Assembly (NCBI GenBank): GCA_937959115.1 | Contig: CALGAW010000035.1 | Location: 124,001 to 188,000, forward strand | Source of the DNA: an uncultured Saprospiraceae bacterium | Lineage (GTDB): Bacteria; Bacteroidota; Bacteroidia; Chitinophagales; Saprospiraceae | Direction of reading: 5' to 3' | DNA: 64,000 nucleotides | Shown here: piece by piece, positions 33,341-43,686 of the stretch | Layout of the letters: every line of letters starts with the position of its first letter | Position numbering within the stretch: the first letter of the stretch is position 1 | Program-made: the position numbers and the translations under genes | Notes under the pieces: model-generated | Databases searched by the model: none | What the model saw: the letters and a program-made list of their open reading frames with translations, nothing else | Told to the model about the DNA's origin: nothing

Positions 33341-34129
33341 ATGTCCAATTTCTCCGACCAAGCTGTTAAACCCATTGTAGCAAAGCGAACGCTTGCATTT
33401 ATCAATCAAGTCCGAAATGCAGAGGTGCTGCTTGCACAAGCACCAAAAAGTTCAAAACAGCCTACAGGAAACTGGATTGGGGAAAAAGTCGCCTCCAGAA
33501 TCATTGGTGTCCGAAACGCCATACCAGGAAGACGGTTAAAAAGCCTATCTCAGCTCAACGAAATTCAGGGATTCGGGCAAGACAAGTTCGATGAGCTTGT
33601 TGCCATGTTTGAAGTCGATCCCTCTGAAGCTTTTCGCCTTGCTATGTACGATGGAGTCATCCTTGACAATTGGGGGTTGAAGCATGAAACAAAAAAAATA
33701 GATGGCACGCAAGAATTCCTAGATACTGCAAGAGTCGACTGCTATCTAAAAGATTATGTGGCTGATGAGATCAAACAAATTTGCACGGATCGGTTTAACA
33801 ATCCCCAAGCAGCAAAAATCGCAGCCCGTACACTAGATGGTCTTTTCATTGAGCGCTTTGAAGATGCCCACTTAGCTTCTTATGCCTTTGCGCTCTGGCT
33901 CTACCGCTTGGATATGGATAACTGGTTTTCCTTCGAAACTGTTCGCTTAAAAGCAGAACATTACCTAAGTGCTTACCCCAATCACAAGGATCGACTGGAA
34001 CTCTGCTTGTTTAAAGGGTTTAAGAATGACCAAGTGCTTACCACCGCTATAAGTGCTGATGATTTGCTTGTGGTAATCAACTATGCGGAGCAACGCATTT
34101 CTATTTGGAGTGCAGAGTTGAGAGATTGA
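33341..34129 (+). CDS. Helix-hairpin-helix domain protein of unknown function
   Basis: 262 residues. Near residues 50-90 is a helix-hairpin-helix pair (GRRLKSLSQLNEIQGFGQDKFDELVAM), a non-sequence-specific DNA-binding or scaffold element. The remaining 170 residues are predicted mainly helical (DTARVDCYLKDYVADEIKQI..., WLYRLDMDNWFSFETVRLKAE) and match nothing that I know. No nuclease or polymerase motif is visible and there is no signal peptide. Isolated gene. Confidence 0.55.
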   Translation: MSNFSDQAVKPIVAKRTLAFINQVRNAEVLLAQAPKSSKQPTGNWIGEKVASRIIGVRNAIPGRRLKSLSQLNEIQGFGQDKFDELVAMFEVDPSEAFRLAMYDGVILDNWGLKHETKKIDGTQEFLDTARVDCYLKDYVADEIKQICTDRFNNPQAAKIAARTLDGLFIERFEDAHLASYAFALWLYRLDMDNWFSFETVRLKAEHYLSAYPNHKDRLELCLFKGFKNDQVLTTAISADDLLVVINYAEQRISIWSAELRD

Positions 34130-34290
34130 TTGGGATTTGAATCAACCTAGTGCGACCTTGCTTGGCTCAGTTTTGCTTGGTTTTGAAGGCGTTTCTAACC
34201 GATTGCAATCCTTAGGATTGATCAAACAATAGACGTACAACTAGCGTCCAATGCGTTCACCTCAATCCATTAACCGTAAATGTTCAGCAT

Positions 34291-35694
34291 CTACACGTGT
34301 AAAGCACGATTGTCTGTAGCGGCTAACGCGGCCTCTTTCACTGCTTCAGTATAGGTTGGATGCGCATGACTCATACGAGCAATATCCTCGGCTGATGCTC
34401 TAAACTCCATTGCAGTTACGGCTTCTGCGATGATATCTGCTACTCGAGGCCCAACCATGTGAACACCAAGTACTTCATCAGTTTCCTTGTGAGAAATGAC
34501 TTTGACCATGCCTTCCGTATCCATACTTGCACGTGCACGCCCTAAGGCTTTGAATGGGAATTTGCCTATTTTGATTGGAGTGCCTTTGTCCTTAAGTTCT
34601 TGTTCCGTATATCCTACTGCTGCAACCTCGGGCCATGTGTACACGACACCTGGAATCAAGTGATAATGGATATGCGGCTTCTGACCTGCGAGGGTTTCGG
34701 CTACGAATACGCCTTCCTCTTCTGCCTTGTGCGCTAGCATCGCTCCTTTGATGACATCACCGATAGCGTAAACGCCTGGCACGTTGGTTTGGAGGTGCTC
34801 GTCTACTTCAATTCGTCCACGGTCGTCTGTTTTAATGCCTACGGTTTCTAGTCCAAGTTTGTCTGTGTAGGCGTATCTCCCAATTGCGATAAGGCAGTAA
34901 TCAGCGTCGATGGTCAATGTTTCTTTTGAGTCACGGTGCTCCGCGACTAATTTTGTTTTACGGGCCGTTCCCTTTACCTCTTTTACCATGTATTTGAAGT
35001 GAAATTTCACGCCCAATTTTTTCATTGATCGGGTGAGTTCCTTGCTTACGTCTTTGTCCATGGTAGCAAGCGCTTTGTCTGCGTATTCAATTACATCTAC
35101 CTTGGTGCCAAGTCTAGCGTAAACAGAGCCTAACTCAAGGCCAATGACTCCTGCACCTATGATCGTCATGCTTTTAGGCACTTTATCGATGTTTAATGCT
35201 TCAGTAGAGGTGATGACTCGTTTTTTATCGTAATTAAACGAAGCGGGCGCGATTGGCTTACTGCCTGTTGCGATGATGGTTTTATCTGTTTCAATCGTTT
35301 CAGTTGATCCGTCATTCTTAGCAATACTGATGGTATTTGCTCCTGCGAAAGAACCGTGTCCGTGATAGACAGTGATCTTATTCTTCTTCATGAGATAATC
35401 CACACCTTTACAGGTTTGATCAACCACTTCATTCTTCCGTTTGATCATTTGCTTCATATTCACTTTAACGCCAGTCACATCGATTCCATGTTCTGTAAAT
35501 CGGTGGGTAGCATTGTGATAATGCTCAGAAGAATCTAACAAAGCCTTAGAGGGAATACAGCCTACGTTTAGGCAAGTGCCTCCAAGTGTACTGTACCGTT
35601 CTATGATCGCTGTCTTAAAGCCTAATTGGGCACATCTGATTGCTGCTACATAACCTCCAGGTCCTGACCCTATAACTGTTACATCGTATTTCAT
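34291..35694 (-). CDS. lpdA: Dihydrolipoyl dehydrogenase (E3)
   Basis: 467 residues, standard length. FAD-binding GSGPGGYVAAIRCAQLG, the redox disulfide GGTCLNVGCIPSK, NAD-binding GAGVIGLELGSVYARLG, the second FAD motif GVYAIGDVIKGAMLAHKAEEEG and the C-terminal catalytic HAHPTYTEAVKEA are all intact. It reoxidises dihydrolipoamide for 2-oxoacid dehydrogenases and possibly the glycine cleavage system. The E1 genes at 4.6 and 27.7 kb are natural partners, although not in an operon with it. Monocistronic. Confidence 0.96.
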   Translation of the reverse strand: MKYDVTVIGSGPGGYVAAIRCAQLGFKTAIIERYSTLGGTCLNVGCIPSKALLDSSEHYHNATHRFTEHGIDVTGVKVNMKQMIKRKNEVVDQTCKGVDYLMKKNKITVYHGHGSFAGANTISIAKNDGSTETIETDKTIIATGSKPIAPASFNYDKKRVITSTEALNIDKVPKSMTIIGAGVIGLELGSVYARLGTKVDVIEYADKALATMDKDVSKELTRSMKKLGVKFHFKYMVKEVKGTARKTKLVAEHRDSKETLTIDADYCLIAIGRYAYTDKLGLETVGIKTDDRGRIEVDEHLQTNVPGVYAIGDVIKGAMLAHKAEEEGVFVAETLAGQKPHIHYHLIPGVVYTWPEVAAVGYTEQELKDKGTPIKIGKFPFKALGRARASMDTEGMVKVISHKETDEVLGVHMVGPRVADIIAEAVTAMEFRASAEDIARMSHAHPTYTEAVKEAALAATDNRALHV

Positions 35695-35710
35695 CGCTTG
35701 TTGTTTTGCG

Positions 35711-35718
35711 CAAAGATA
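35711..35718 (-). promoter_or_regulatory. Bacteroidota-type -7 box for lpdA
   Basis: TATCTTTG on the minus strand fits TAnnTTTG, 17 nt before the ATG. The -33 region falls in a TTGATAATTG-type simple repeat and is not distinct. Confidence 0.35.
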
Positions 35719-35728
35719 GGAAATGTTG

Positions 35729-35790
35729 GATGAATTGATAATTGAGAATTGATAATTATTTAGTTGGGAATTAATAATTGGAAAGATAAA
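35729..35790. repeat. AATTGATAATTGAGAATTG simple intergenic repeat
   Basis: Imperfect iterations of AATTGATAATTG and AATTGAGAATTG, between lpdA and thiG. Similar low-complexity words occur at 45838-45940. Confidence 0.5.
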
Positions 35791-35872
35791 TCAATGTAGA
35801 ATTAGGAAATACGTTCTATCAAAATGATTAAAATATACCCAATTGGAAAAAATTTCCCACTAAGAACAACAC

Positions 35873-36634
35873 CTAATCCAAAAAAGAAGTCAACGGACTA
35901 CTGGCAACCGCTTGGTCAGACACCCCACCTAAACGAGCCTCAAAAGCCAACCGACCAGCCTCAACACCAAGCTTAAACGCAAGGCCCATCGCAGCAGAAT
36001 CACCTGCAACGGCAATCGCAGTATTAACTAAAACGGCATCAGCACCTAGCTCCATCGCTTCCGCAGCATGACTCGGTGCTCCGATACCAGCATCCACGAC
36101 AACAGGCACCGTGCTTTGCTCAATGATGATTTTCAGAAATTCCCTACTTGCCAATCCTTTATTGCTACCGATAGGCGAGCCAAGTGGCATCACTGCCGCA
36201 GCACCTGCCTCTTCTAACTGCTTGCACAGCACTGGGTCAGCATGCACATAAGGCAATACAATAAAACCAAGCTTAACCAGTTCTATCGTTGCTTTCAACG
36301 TTTCAATCGCATCTGGCATTAAGTATTTTGGATCAGGGTGAATTTCCAGCTTCAACCAATTGGTCTCCAGTGCTTCTCTGGCAAGTTGTGCAGCAAACAC
36401 CGCCTCCTTAGCATCTCGCACACCAGAGGTGTTGGGCAATAGATTGATAGAAGGATGCTGTAGATGTTGTAGCAAATCATCCTGTTTATTTCTAACATCT
36501 ACTCTACGTAAGGACATGGTCACCAATTCAGATTCTGCCGCTAAAATTGCAGTCCGCATTTCCTGATTCGAACCAAATTTGCCCGTCCCAGTAAACAGTC
36601 TTGATTTAAATGATTTATCAGCAATCTTTAGCAT
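35873..36634 (-). CDS. thiG: Thiazole synthase
   Basis: 253 residues from the ATG at 36634 ([14 protein letters not shown]); a TTG two codons upstream is also in frame. TIM-barrel family features: [41 protein letters not shown] and [30 protein letters not shown]. The Schiff-base lysine expected in [15 protein letters not shown] is visible. It condenses deoxyxylulose 5-phosphate, ThiS thiocarboxylate and dehydroglycine into the thiazole. Last gene of the thi operon; it follows thiE with 6 bp. Confidence 0.95.
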   Translation of the reverse strand: MLKIADKSFKSRLFTGTGKFGSNQEMRTAILAAESELVTMSLRRVDVRNKQDDLLQHLQHPSINLLPNTSGVRDAKEAVFAAQLAREALETNWLKLEIHPDPKYLMPDAIETLKATIELVKLGFIVLPYVHADPVLCKQLEEAGAAAVMPLGSPIGSNKGLASREFLKIIIEQSTVPVVVDAGIGAPSHAAEAMELGADAVLVNTAIAVAGDSAAMGLAFKLGVEAGRLAFEARLGGVSDQAVASSPLTSFLD

Positions 36635-36640
36635 AGTCAA

Positions 36641-37294
36641 TTATTTTGAGATGGCATTTAAGTACTGTATGCAAGCTTCAGACGGTTGTTTTGCTTGATT
36701 GATGCCTGAAGCGACAGCAAATCCGTACACTCCAATGTTTTTTAGAAATGGAATATCTGCTGGTCGCAAGCCACCAATCGATATCACTGGTGTCTTTATC
36801 TTTTCATGAATACACTGATTAATGATACCGCGCACACCAGAAAAGCCTAAAGTGGGTTTAGTCAATTTTTTTGTAGAAGTGCGTCGGAAAGGACCGAGTC
36901 CAATATAGTCTACACAAGCATAAGACAAAAACTGAATATCCCTGAAACTGTGTGCTGTGCCTCCAATAATGAAGTTGTCTCCTAGGAGCGCAACCGCTTC
37001 TTGAGGCAGCATATCATGTTCACCTAAATGCACACCATCTGCTTCCAGTTCTCCTGCTAGTTCTACGTTGTCATTAACGATAAATGTAGCGCCATATTTT
37101 TTACAAACTCGTTGTGTAGCCAATGCAATAGACTTCCAAATCATGTAAGAAGACTGATTCTTAACACGCAGTTGTATCCACTTTGCACCTCCTTTACAGG
37201 CTATCTCTGCTTGTTCTTTGTGAGAAATTCCATCCAAATCTTGAGTGATGACTTGTAAGCGTTTAACGTTCTTGTATGTAGTGGTGTTTTCCAA
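36641..37294 (-). CDS. thiE: Thiamine phosphate synthase
   Basis: 217 residues. ThiE signatures: IQLRVKNQSS, FIVNDNVELAGELEADGVHLGEHD, YIGLGPFRRTSTK and PVISIGGLRPADI, covering the phosphate and pyrimidine sites. The start is TTG at 37294: an in-frame TAA lies 7 codons upstream and the next Met is deep in the protein, so no ATG is available. The gene overlaps the end of thiD by 32 bp. It joins HMP-PP and the thiazole phosphate into thiamine phosphate. Confidence 0.93.
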   Translation of the reverse strand: MENTTTYKNVKRLQVITQDLDGISHKEQAEIACKGGAKWIQLRVKNQSSYMIWKSIALATQRVCKKYGATFIVNDNVELAGELEADGVHLGEHDMLPQEAVALLGDNFIIGGTAHSFRDIQFLSYACVDYIGLGPFRRTSTKKLTKPTLGFSGVRGIINQCIHEKIKTPVISIGGLRPADIPFLKNIGVYGFAVASGINQAKQPSEACIQYLNAISK

Positions 37295-38003
37295 GTAAAT
37301 TCTCTGTGCTTTTTATAAATTTAGTTACATATTTCTTGGCTTGTTCACAAGCCGAATTTAGGGAGTTCCCTGTTGCCAATTGCGCTACAATCCCAGCAGA
37401 TAAGACACATCCAGTTCCATGTTTCGAACCGTCAATTCTTAAATTTGAGAATCGAGTCACCTCTCCTTTCTGGAACAAGGTATCTGTTGATAATTCACCT
37501 CTAGCATGTCCGCCTTTCAACAGAACATTCGTGAATTTTGTTGCAATATCAGTTTCTATTCTAGGTCCGAATAATTGAGCCCACTCTCTTTGGTTAGGGG
37601 TTATTAAGTAACATTTCTTAGCCACTTTCGTGAATAATTCCCGTTCAAATTTTCCATGAAATCGAAATCCTGCACTTGCTTTCAGTATTGGATCCCAGAT
37701 TATTTTAATATTAGGATTGTAGTTTATTAAATCATCAACAACTGCATTCATTACCGACAGATTTTCTATCAATCCTATTTTAATATATTGAAAGATATAC
37801 TTTTCTTTTAATATCGCCAATTGTTGTAAAATTGTTTCCTGCTTCACCCATTCAACACCCTTAAAATCTGACTCATGTTGAATTGTCACTGCAGTGCACA
37901 CGCTTAACCCATAAACACCTTGCGCTTCAAAGGTCTTGACATCTGCTGTCAGTCCAGCCCCATTACAGGGATCAAATCCAGCAATTGTAAGAACGTAAAT
38001 CAT
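37263..38003 (-). CDS. thiD: Hydroxymethylpyrimidine (phosphate) kinase
   Basis: 246 residues, ribokinase fold. N-terminal VLTIAGFDPCNGAGLTADVKTF has the family substrate site, with Cys-Asn in place of the usual Ser-Gly. ILLKGGHARGE-like LLKGGHARGE and the ATP/anion-hole GTGCVLSAGIVA follow, containing the GTGC motif with the catalytic environment. It phosphorylates HMP and HMP-P. An 87-bp gap with alternative hairpins separates it from thiC upstream; thiE overlaps its 3' end. Confidence 0.93.
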   Translation of the reverse strand: MIYVLTIAGFDPCNGAGLTADVKTFEAQGVYGLSVCTAVTIQHESDFKGVEWVKQETILQQLAILKEKYIFQYIKIGLIENLSVMNAVVDDLINYNPNIKIIWDPILKASAGFRFHGKFERELFTKVAKKCYLITPNQREWAQLFGPRIETDIATKFTNVLLKGGHARGELSTDTLFQKGEVTRFSNLRIDGSKHGTGCVLSAGIVAQLATGNSLNSACEQAKKYVTKFIKSTENLLGKHHYIQER

Positions 38004-38007
38004 TTGT

Positions 38008-38086
38008 TTGTGCTTAGTTGTTAGTGCTTAGTTCTTAGTGCTCCACGTTCTCTCTTAAGAACTAAGTACGAATAACTAAGCACTAA
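38008..38086 (-). promoter_or_regulatory. Intercistronic element with two mutually exclusive hairpins (thiC-thiD)
   Basis: TTAGTGCTTAGTT (38021-38033) pairs perfectly with AACTAAGCACTAA (38074-38086). Alternatively CTTAGTTCTT (38027-38036) pairs with AAGAACTAAG (38057-38066). The two stems share bases, so only one can form. The sequence belongs to the dispersed TGCTTAGTACT-type repeat family also seen at 17.4 and 32.7 kb. Could be an RNA processing or stability site within the operon, or merely an inserted repeat. Confidence 0.45.
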
Positions 38087-38090
38087 ACAG

Positions 38091-39971
<1,881 letters not shown>

Positions 39972-40178
39972 TTAACCGCCTGCGGTGGCACTGATGATCG
40001 TTATCTTGTTTCCTTGCTTTAGTTGATGAAGCTCCCAATCAGATTTCGAAATTACTTGATAGTCGATGGCGACTGCAAGTCCTTTAAATTCAGTAATTTC
40101 ATTATTAGAAAGCAGTTGCAAGATGGTTGCATCTTGTTCGATTTCCTGTTCCTTGTTATTGACAATGATACTGATCAT
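39972..40178 (-). CDS. thiS: Sulfur carrier protein ThiS
   Basis: 68 residues, ubiquitin-like fold, ending in the diagnostic SATAGG. The terminal Gly-Gly is adenylated and thiocarboxylated to deliver sulfur to ThiG. First gene after the TPP riboswitch. No thiF is adjacent for its activation, so a partner must be elsewhere. Confidence 0.92.
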   Translation of the reverse strand: MISIIVNNKEQEIEQDATILQLLSNNEITEFKGLAVAIDYQVISKSDWELHQLKQGNKITIISATAGG

Positions 40179-40252
40179 AGTGTACTATTTGCAGGGAACG
40201 GTAGATTGATGATGAGGCAAACGCAGAATCGTTTCTGTTTGCTGATTGCTTT

Positions 40253-40325
40253 TTCCTACGCCGGCATTATCCAGATCAGGTAAAAAGGGTATAATCTCAG
40301 TCCAATCTACACGGACACCCCTAAA
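40253..40325 (-). ncRNA. TPP riboswitch (THI element)
   Basis: On the minus strand the aptamer core is complete: GGGGTG near 40322-40317, CTGAGAT with ACCC (40300-40286 region), then ACCTGATCTGGATAATGCC and GGCGTAGGAA (to 40253). These are the conserved THI-box parts that bind thiamine pyrophosphate. It sits 75 nt before thiS and should repress thiSCDEG when TPP is plentiful. I did not find a strong terminator stem, so translational control is more likely. Confidence 0.95.
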
Positions 40326-40331
40326 GCGATG

Positions 40332-40362
40332 CCAAGTTACGATGTTTATCTATGATTTCCAA
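40332..40362 (-). promoter_or_regulatory. Candidate promoter of the thi operon
   Basis: Minus strand TTG (40362-40360), 20 nt, then TAACTTGG (40339-40332), one base from TAnnTTTG. The predicted start near 40325 coincides with the 5' edge of the riboswitch, which supports it. Confidence 0.5.
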
Positions 40363-40445
40363 TCGTTCATAGAATATGCGTTATTTATTAATTCGAAAAT
40401 TGGTATATTGCAGCTTCATTTTTTAACTAAAAAAGATAAACCATC

Positions 40446-41909
40446 ATGGGATTTTTCGATAAATTATTTAGTGCATTTAAGAAATCAAGTAAGGATGTTG
40501 AAGGTCAATTAGATGAGGCGGCAAAAGTGGTCATGGAGAAGGCAAGTGAGTTTAAAGATATTGCAGCAGATAAAATGGAAGAAATGGCGCCAATGGTTGA
40601 TAAGGCCAAAGAGACGTTATCTGAAAAATTAGGTGAAGCAGGTGAAGTATTAAGCGATGCGAAAGATAAAGCTTCCGCTAAATTTGAAGAGTTTTCAAAC
40701 GCTGCTGAAAAAGACGCTGCTGAAACAGCAGAAAAAGGTGACAACCTGGAAGAACTAATGGAAAACAACCACCTCGATGCTTTAAAGAATACAAAACTAA
40801 CAGGTGAGCATAAAGGACAACCGATTGAAGATGCTGTATCAGAGCGAATTGAAGAAATGAAAGGCCAAGCTACTAAAGCCTCAGAGGTCAAAAATGAGTA
40901 CGATCAGGATTTAGTATTGCCTGATTTACCAGAAACTCCAGTTGACAATACAAGAGTCGAAACAACTGGAAAACTTGAAGCTGATGAGATTGAAGGATTA
41001 ATCGAAGCACCAGATGAAACAACTCCGTCAGCTGAAGGAATAACAGAAAAATTACACGGAGCCAAAGAATCAGTAGTAGAAGACATAGAAGCAGTGAAAG
41101 AAAACCTTCCATCACTTCCAACTAAAGAGGGTGTTGCTGAGAAATTGGATGCTGCGAAAGAATCATTAGGTGATCAAGTAGAAGCGGCTAAGGACGGCCT
41201 TGCAGAAACTGTAGAAGGTGCTAAAGAGGGATTAACTGAAAAACTGGATGACGCAAAAGGAAAAATCGCTGGTGTTGGTGCTGGAGTTGCAGGAGTAGCC
41301 GGAGGACTAGGTGCTACTGATTTAAAAGATAAGGCAAGTGAAGTACTCGGCGATGCAACTGCAAAACTTGACGAAACAGTTGAGGCAGCCAAAGAAAGTC
41401 TACCAGAACTTCCGTCTACAGAAGGCTTAACTGATAACCTTGATTCCGTAAAAGAATCAATGGGTGATCAAGTACAAGCAGCGAAGGACGGTCTTGCTGA
41501 AAAAGTAGAGGGAGCCAAAGAGGGTTTGGCAGAAAAACTGGATGATGCAAAAGGAAAAATCGCTGGTGTCGGTGCTGGCATCGCTGGTGCTGCTGGAGGA
41601 TTAGGTGGGACAGATTTGAAGGACAAGGCAGAGGCTATCCTAGGAGATACTACAGCAAAACTGGATGAAACAGTTGAGAAAGCAAAAGATCTTGGTGGAC
41701 AGCTTGAGGAACAAGCAAATGCGATCAAAGAAAAGCACATAAAAACGGCTGAATCAATTGATAACGACCAAATCATAGAAGAGCTAGAAGCTTTTGAAGA
41801 GCCAGCGGAAAAAGATCCAAATGAAGAACCTTCATTTCGTGATTTGGTAGATGATGCAAAAGATGCCTTATTCGGATTGAAAGATAGTATCAACAAGAAA
41901 ATTGACTAA
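40446..41909 (+). CDS. LEA/apolipoprotein-like amphipathic repeat protein
   Basis: 487 residues, highly charged, no signal peptide, mainly amphipathic helix. N-terminal 11-mer-like repeats (KVVMEKASEFKDIAADKMEEM..., KAKETLSEKLGEAGEV). Residues 221-318 and 319-416 are a tandem duplication with 75 of 98 positions identical by my count. Each copy has AAKDGLAE.VEGAKEGL helices, then a Gly/Ala hydrophobic hinge (GKIAGVGAGVAGVAGGLG) and TDLKDKA. The pattern resembles group 3 LEA proteins, which protect against desiccation or freezing, or lipid-surface proteins. Role unknown. Monocistronic. Confidence 0.65.
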   Translation: MGFFDKLFSAFKKSSKDVEGQLDEAAKVVMEKASEFKDIAADKMEEMAPMVDKAKETLSEKLGEAGEVLSDAKDKASAKFEEFSNAAEKDAAETAEKGDNLEELMENNHLDALKNTKLTGEHKGQPIEDAVSERIEEMKGQATKASEVKNEYDQDLVLPDLPETPVDNTRVETTGKLEADEIEGLIEAPDETTPSAEGITEKLHGAKESVVEDIEAVKENLPSLPTKEGVAEKLDAAKESLGDQVEAAKDGLAETVEGAKEGLTEKLDDAKGKIAGVGAGVAGVAGGLGATDLKDKASEVLGDATAKLDETVEAAKESLPELPSTEGLTDNLDSVKESMGDQVQAAKDGLAEKVEGAKEGLAEKLDDAKGKIAGVGAGIAGAAGGLGGTDLKDKAEAILGDTTAKLDETVEKAKDLGGQLEEQANAIKEKHIKTAESIDNDQIIEELEAFEEPAEKDPNEEPSFRDLVDDAKDALFGLKDSINKKID

Positions 41910-42026
41910 AATAATTGATGATTGATCATTCAGAGTTGCTAATTTTTGACGGATAGAACGGATTGTTCTAAGTCATCATTATCAATTAGGCTCTTGCCGT
42001 CAACGTTCAATTATCATTTAACCATT

Positions 42027-43511
42027 ATGGGTGTAATCCAGAGGCAGAGTATCAAGCAAAGTATGGTCAATTATATTGCAGTGGCAGTGGCTGCTGTGAG
42101 TACTATACTTGTCTACCCCCAGGATCTTGAAACCTATGGGATTGCGCGTTTTGTGATTGACACGGGTACCTTTCTAGCCCCATTTATGTTGTTAGGTGCA
42201 GGTGGTGTCGGTATTAAATTCTTCCCAGATTTCCATACCAAGGAGAAGGACAATCAAGGCTTACTTTTTATTTTATTGATGTGGGTAGTAATTGGCTGTT
42301 TGCTTGTTTCAGGTAGTTACTTATTGTTTAAAACACCCATTCATGCTTACTATGAGCAGAGAGACCCATTGTTTGGAGATCTACTTCCGTTGGTATTGGC
42401 CATAGGAATCCTGTATGCTTTTTTTACCTTACTGTTGCAATATTCAAGCAACTTCAAGCGAATCGTTGTTCCCTCCATGTTTTCAAATCTCATCAAGATA
42501 ATACTGCCTATCTTGATGCTCTTGTATATCGGAAAGTGGATTTCATTGAAGTTTTTGCTTTGGGGCATTATTGCGAACTTCATCCTTGCATTGATTGGTA
42601 TGGTCGGTTATCTAATCTATCTTGGTGTGTTTAAAGTTAAGGTAGATTTTTCTCTACTTAAGGGGAAGAGACGAAGCGCAATGGTCAGTTTTGGCTTGTT
42701 TTTTTTGCTTAGCAGCATGGGAAGCGTGTTGGCCTTTAAAATAGATTCAATCATGATCTCCACCCTGATTGATTTTGAGAGTACTGGTGTGTTTGCAATT
42801 GCTGCTTTTATAGGGAATGCTATAGCGATTCCAACCAATGCCATAACTCAAATCACAAGTCCTATTGTTGCAGCTTCCATTAAGAAGAATGACTTCAAAC
42901 ATATCGACTTTTTATACAAAGAAACAAGTATTAATTTATTGTTGATTGGCTTATTGCTGTTTATCTGTATTCTATGTTCTATTGAAGATTTGTTTATGCT
43001 CATGCCCAACAACGAAGCATTATTGAAGAATGGGTTTGTAATTGTGATGCTAGTCGGAATTAGTAAAGTGATCGACATGGCGACTAGTATTAACAACCCA
43101 ATTATTTATTATTCAAAATATTATAAGTTCGGATTTGTTGCCATTCTCCTAATGGCTGTGTTTAATGTTTTTACCAATCTATTACTCATTCCCAAATTTC
43201 AGATTGTCGGTGTTGCTTTGGCTACTGTAATGTCCCTTTCCTTATTCAATATATGTAAGTTGATTTTTATTTGGTGGAAACTAAAACTGCAACCCTTTTC
43301 CTTGTCTACACTTAAGTTGTTGGTAGTAGCTGCGCTTGTTTTTGTGGTCGGTTTTTATCTTCCCCTTATGGGAATGCCCCTCATTAAAATTATTCTTCGA
43401 TCAATCGTTATTGGATTGCTGTATGTGGGGATTGTTTATTATTTAAAGATATCATTGGAGTTCAATAAGCTGCTAAACAAAGGATTTAATCAGATTGTTG
43501 GTGGTAGTTGA
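42027..43511 (+). CDS. Polysaccharide/lipid flippase of the MOP superfamily (Wzx-like)
   Basis: 494 residues from the ATG at 42027 (MGVIQRQSIKQSMVNYIAVAV); an in-frame TTG 81 bp upstream yields an unlikely polar N-terminus. About 14 membrane helices throughout. The N-terminal helix and GAGGVGIKFFPDFH segment fit polysaccharide exporters of the Wzx/MATE-like group. It would flip an undecaprenyl-linked oligosaccharide across the inner membrane. No glycosyltransferase cluster surrounds it, so the substrate is unknown. Confidence 0.78.
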   Translation: MGVIQRQSIKQSMVNYIAVAVAAVSTILVYPQDLETYGIARFVIDTGTFLAPFMLLGAGGVGIKFFPDFHTKEKDNQGLLFILLMWVVIGCLLVSGSYLLFKTPIHAYYEQRDPLFGDLLPLVLAIGILYAFFTLLLQYSSNFKRIVVPSMFSNLIKIILPILMLLYIGKWISLKFLLWGIIANFILALIGMVGYLIYLGVFKVKVDFSLLKGKRRSAMVSFGLFFLLSSMGSVLAFKIDSIMISTLIDFESTGVFAIAAFIGNAIAIPTNAITQITSPIVAASIKKNDFKHIDFLYKETSINLLLIGLLLFICILCSIEDLFMLMPNNEALLKNGFVIVMLVGISKVIDMATSINNPIIYYSKYYKFGFVAILLMAVFNVFTNLLLIPKFQIVGVALATVMSLSLFNICKLIFIWWKLKLQPFSLSTLKLLVVAALVFVVGFYLPLMGMPLIKIILRSIVIGLLYVGIVYYLKISLEFNKLLNKGFNQIVGGS

Positions 43512-43686
43512 TCGTCAAAATTGTGTGCAGAACAAGCAAATTTTAAACTATCCAGTTGATTAATCTTCTCTTTCACAAACAATCTTAAACAAGAATTCCG
43601 ATTTCCTTTCATATTATTCCCACATTGGCTATTTTTGACCTTGTAACTATACTGTATAATGCTGGTTTAATTAAAAATAAAGCAAA

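Noticed and set aside
34207-34232. Palindrome CAATCCTTAGGATTG before lpdA's 3' end
   Set aside because: Seven-base-pair stem with a one-base centre and no T tract; not a workable hairpin and too short to call an operator.
41174-41896. Minus-strand Ser/Ala-rich frames opposite the LEA-like gene
   Set aside because: Antisense by-product of the GAA/AAA/GCT-rich repeats; no start context.
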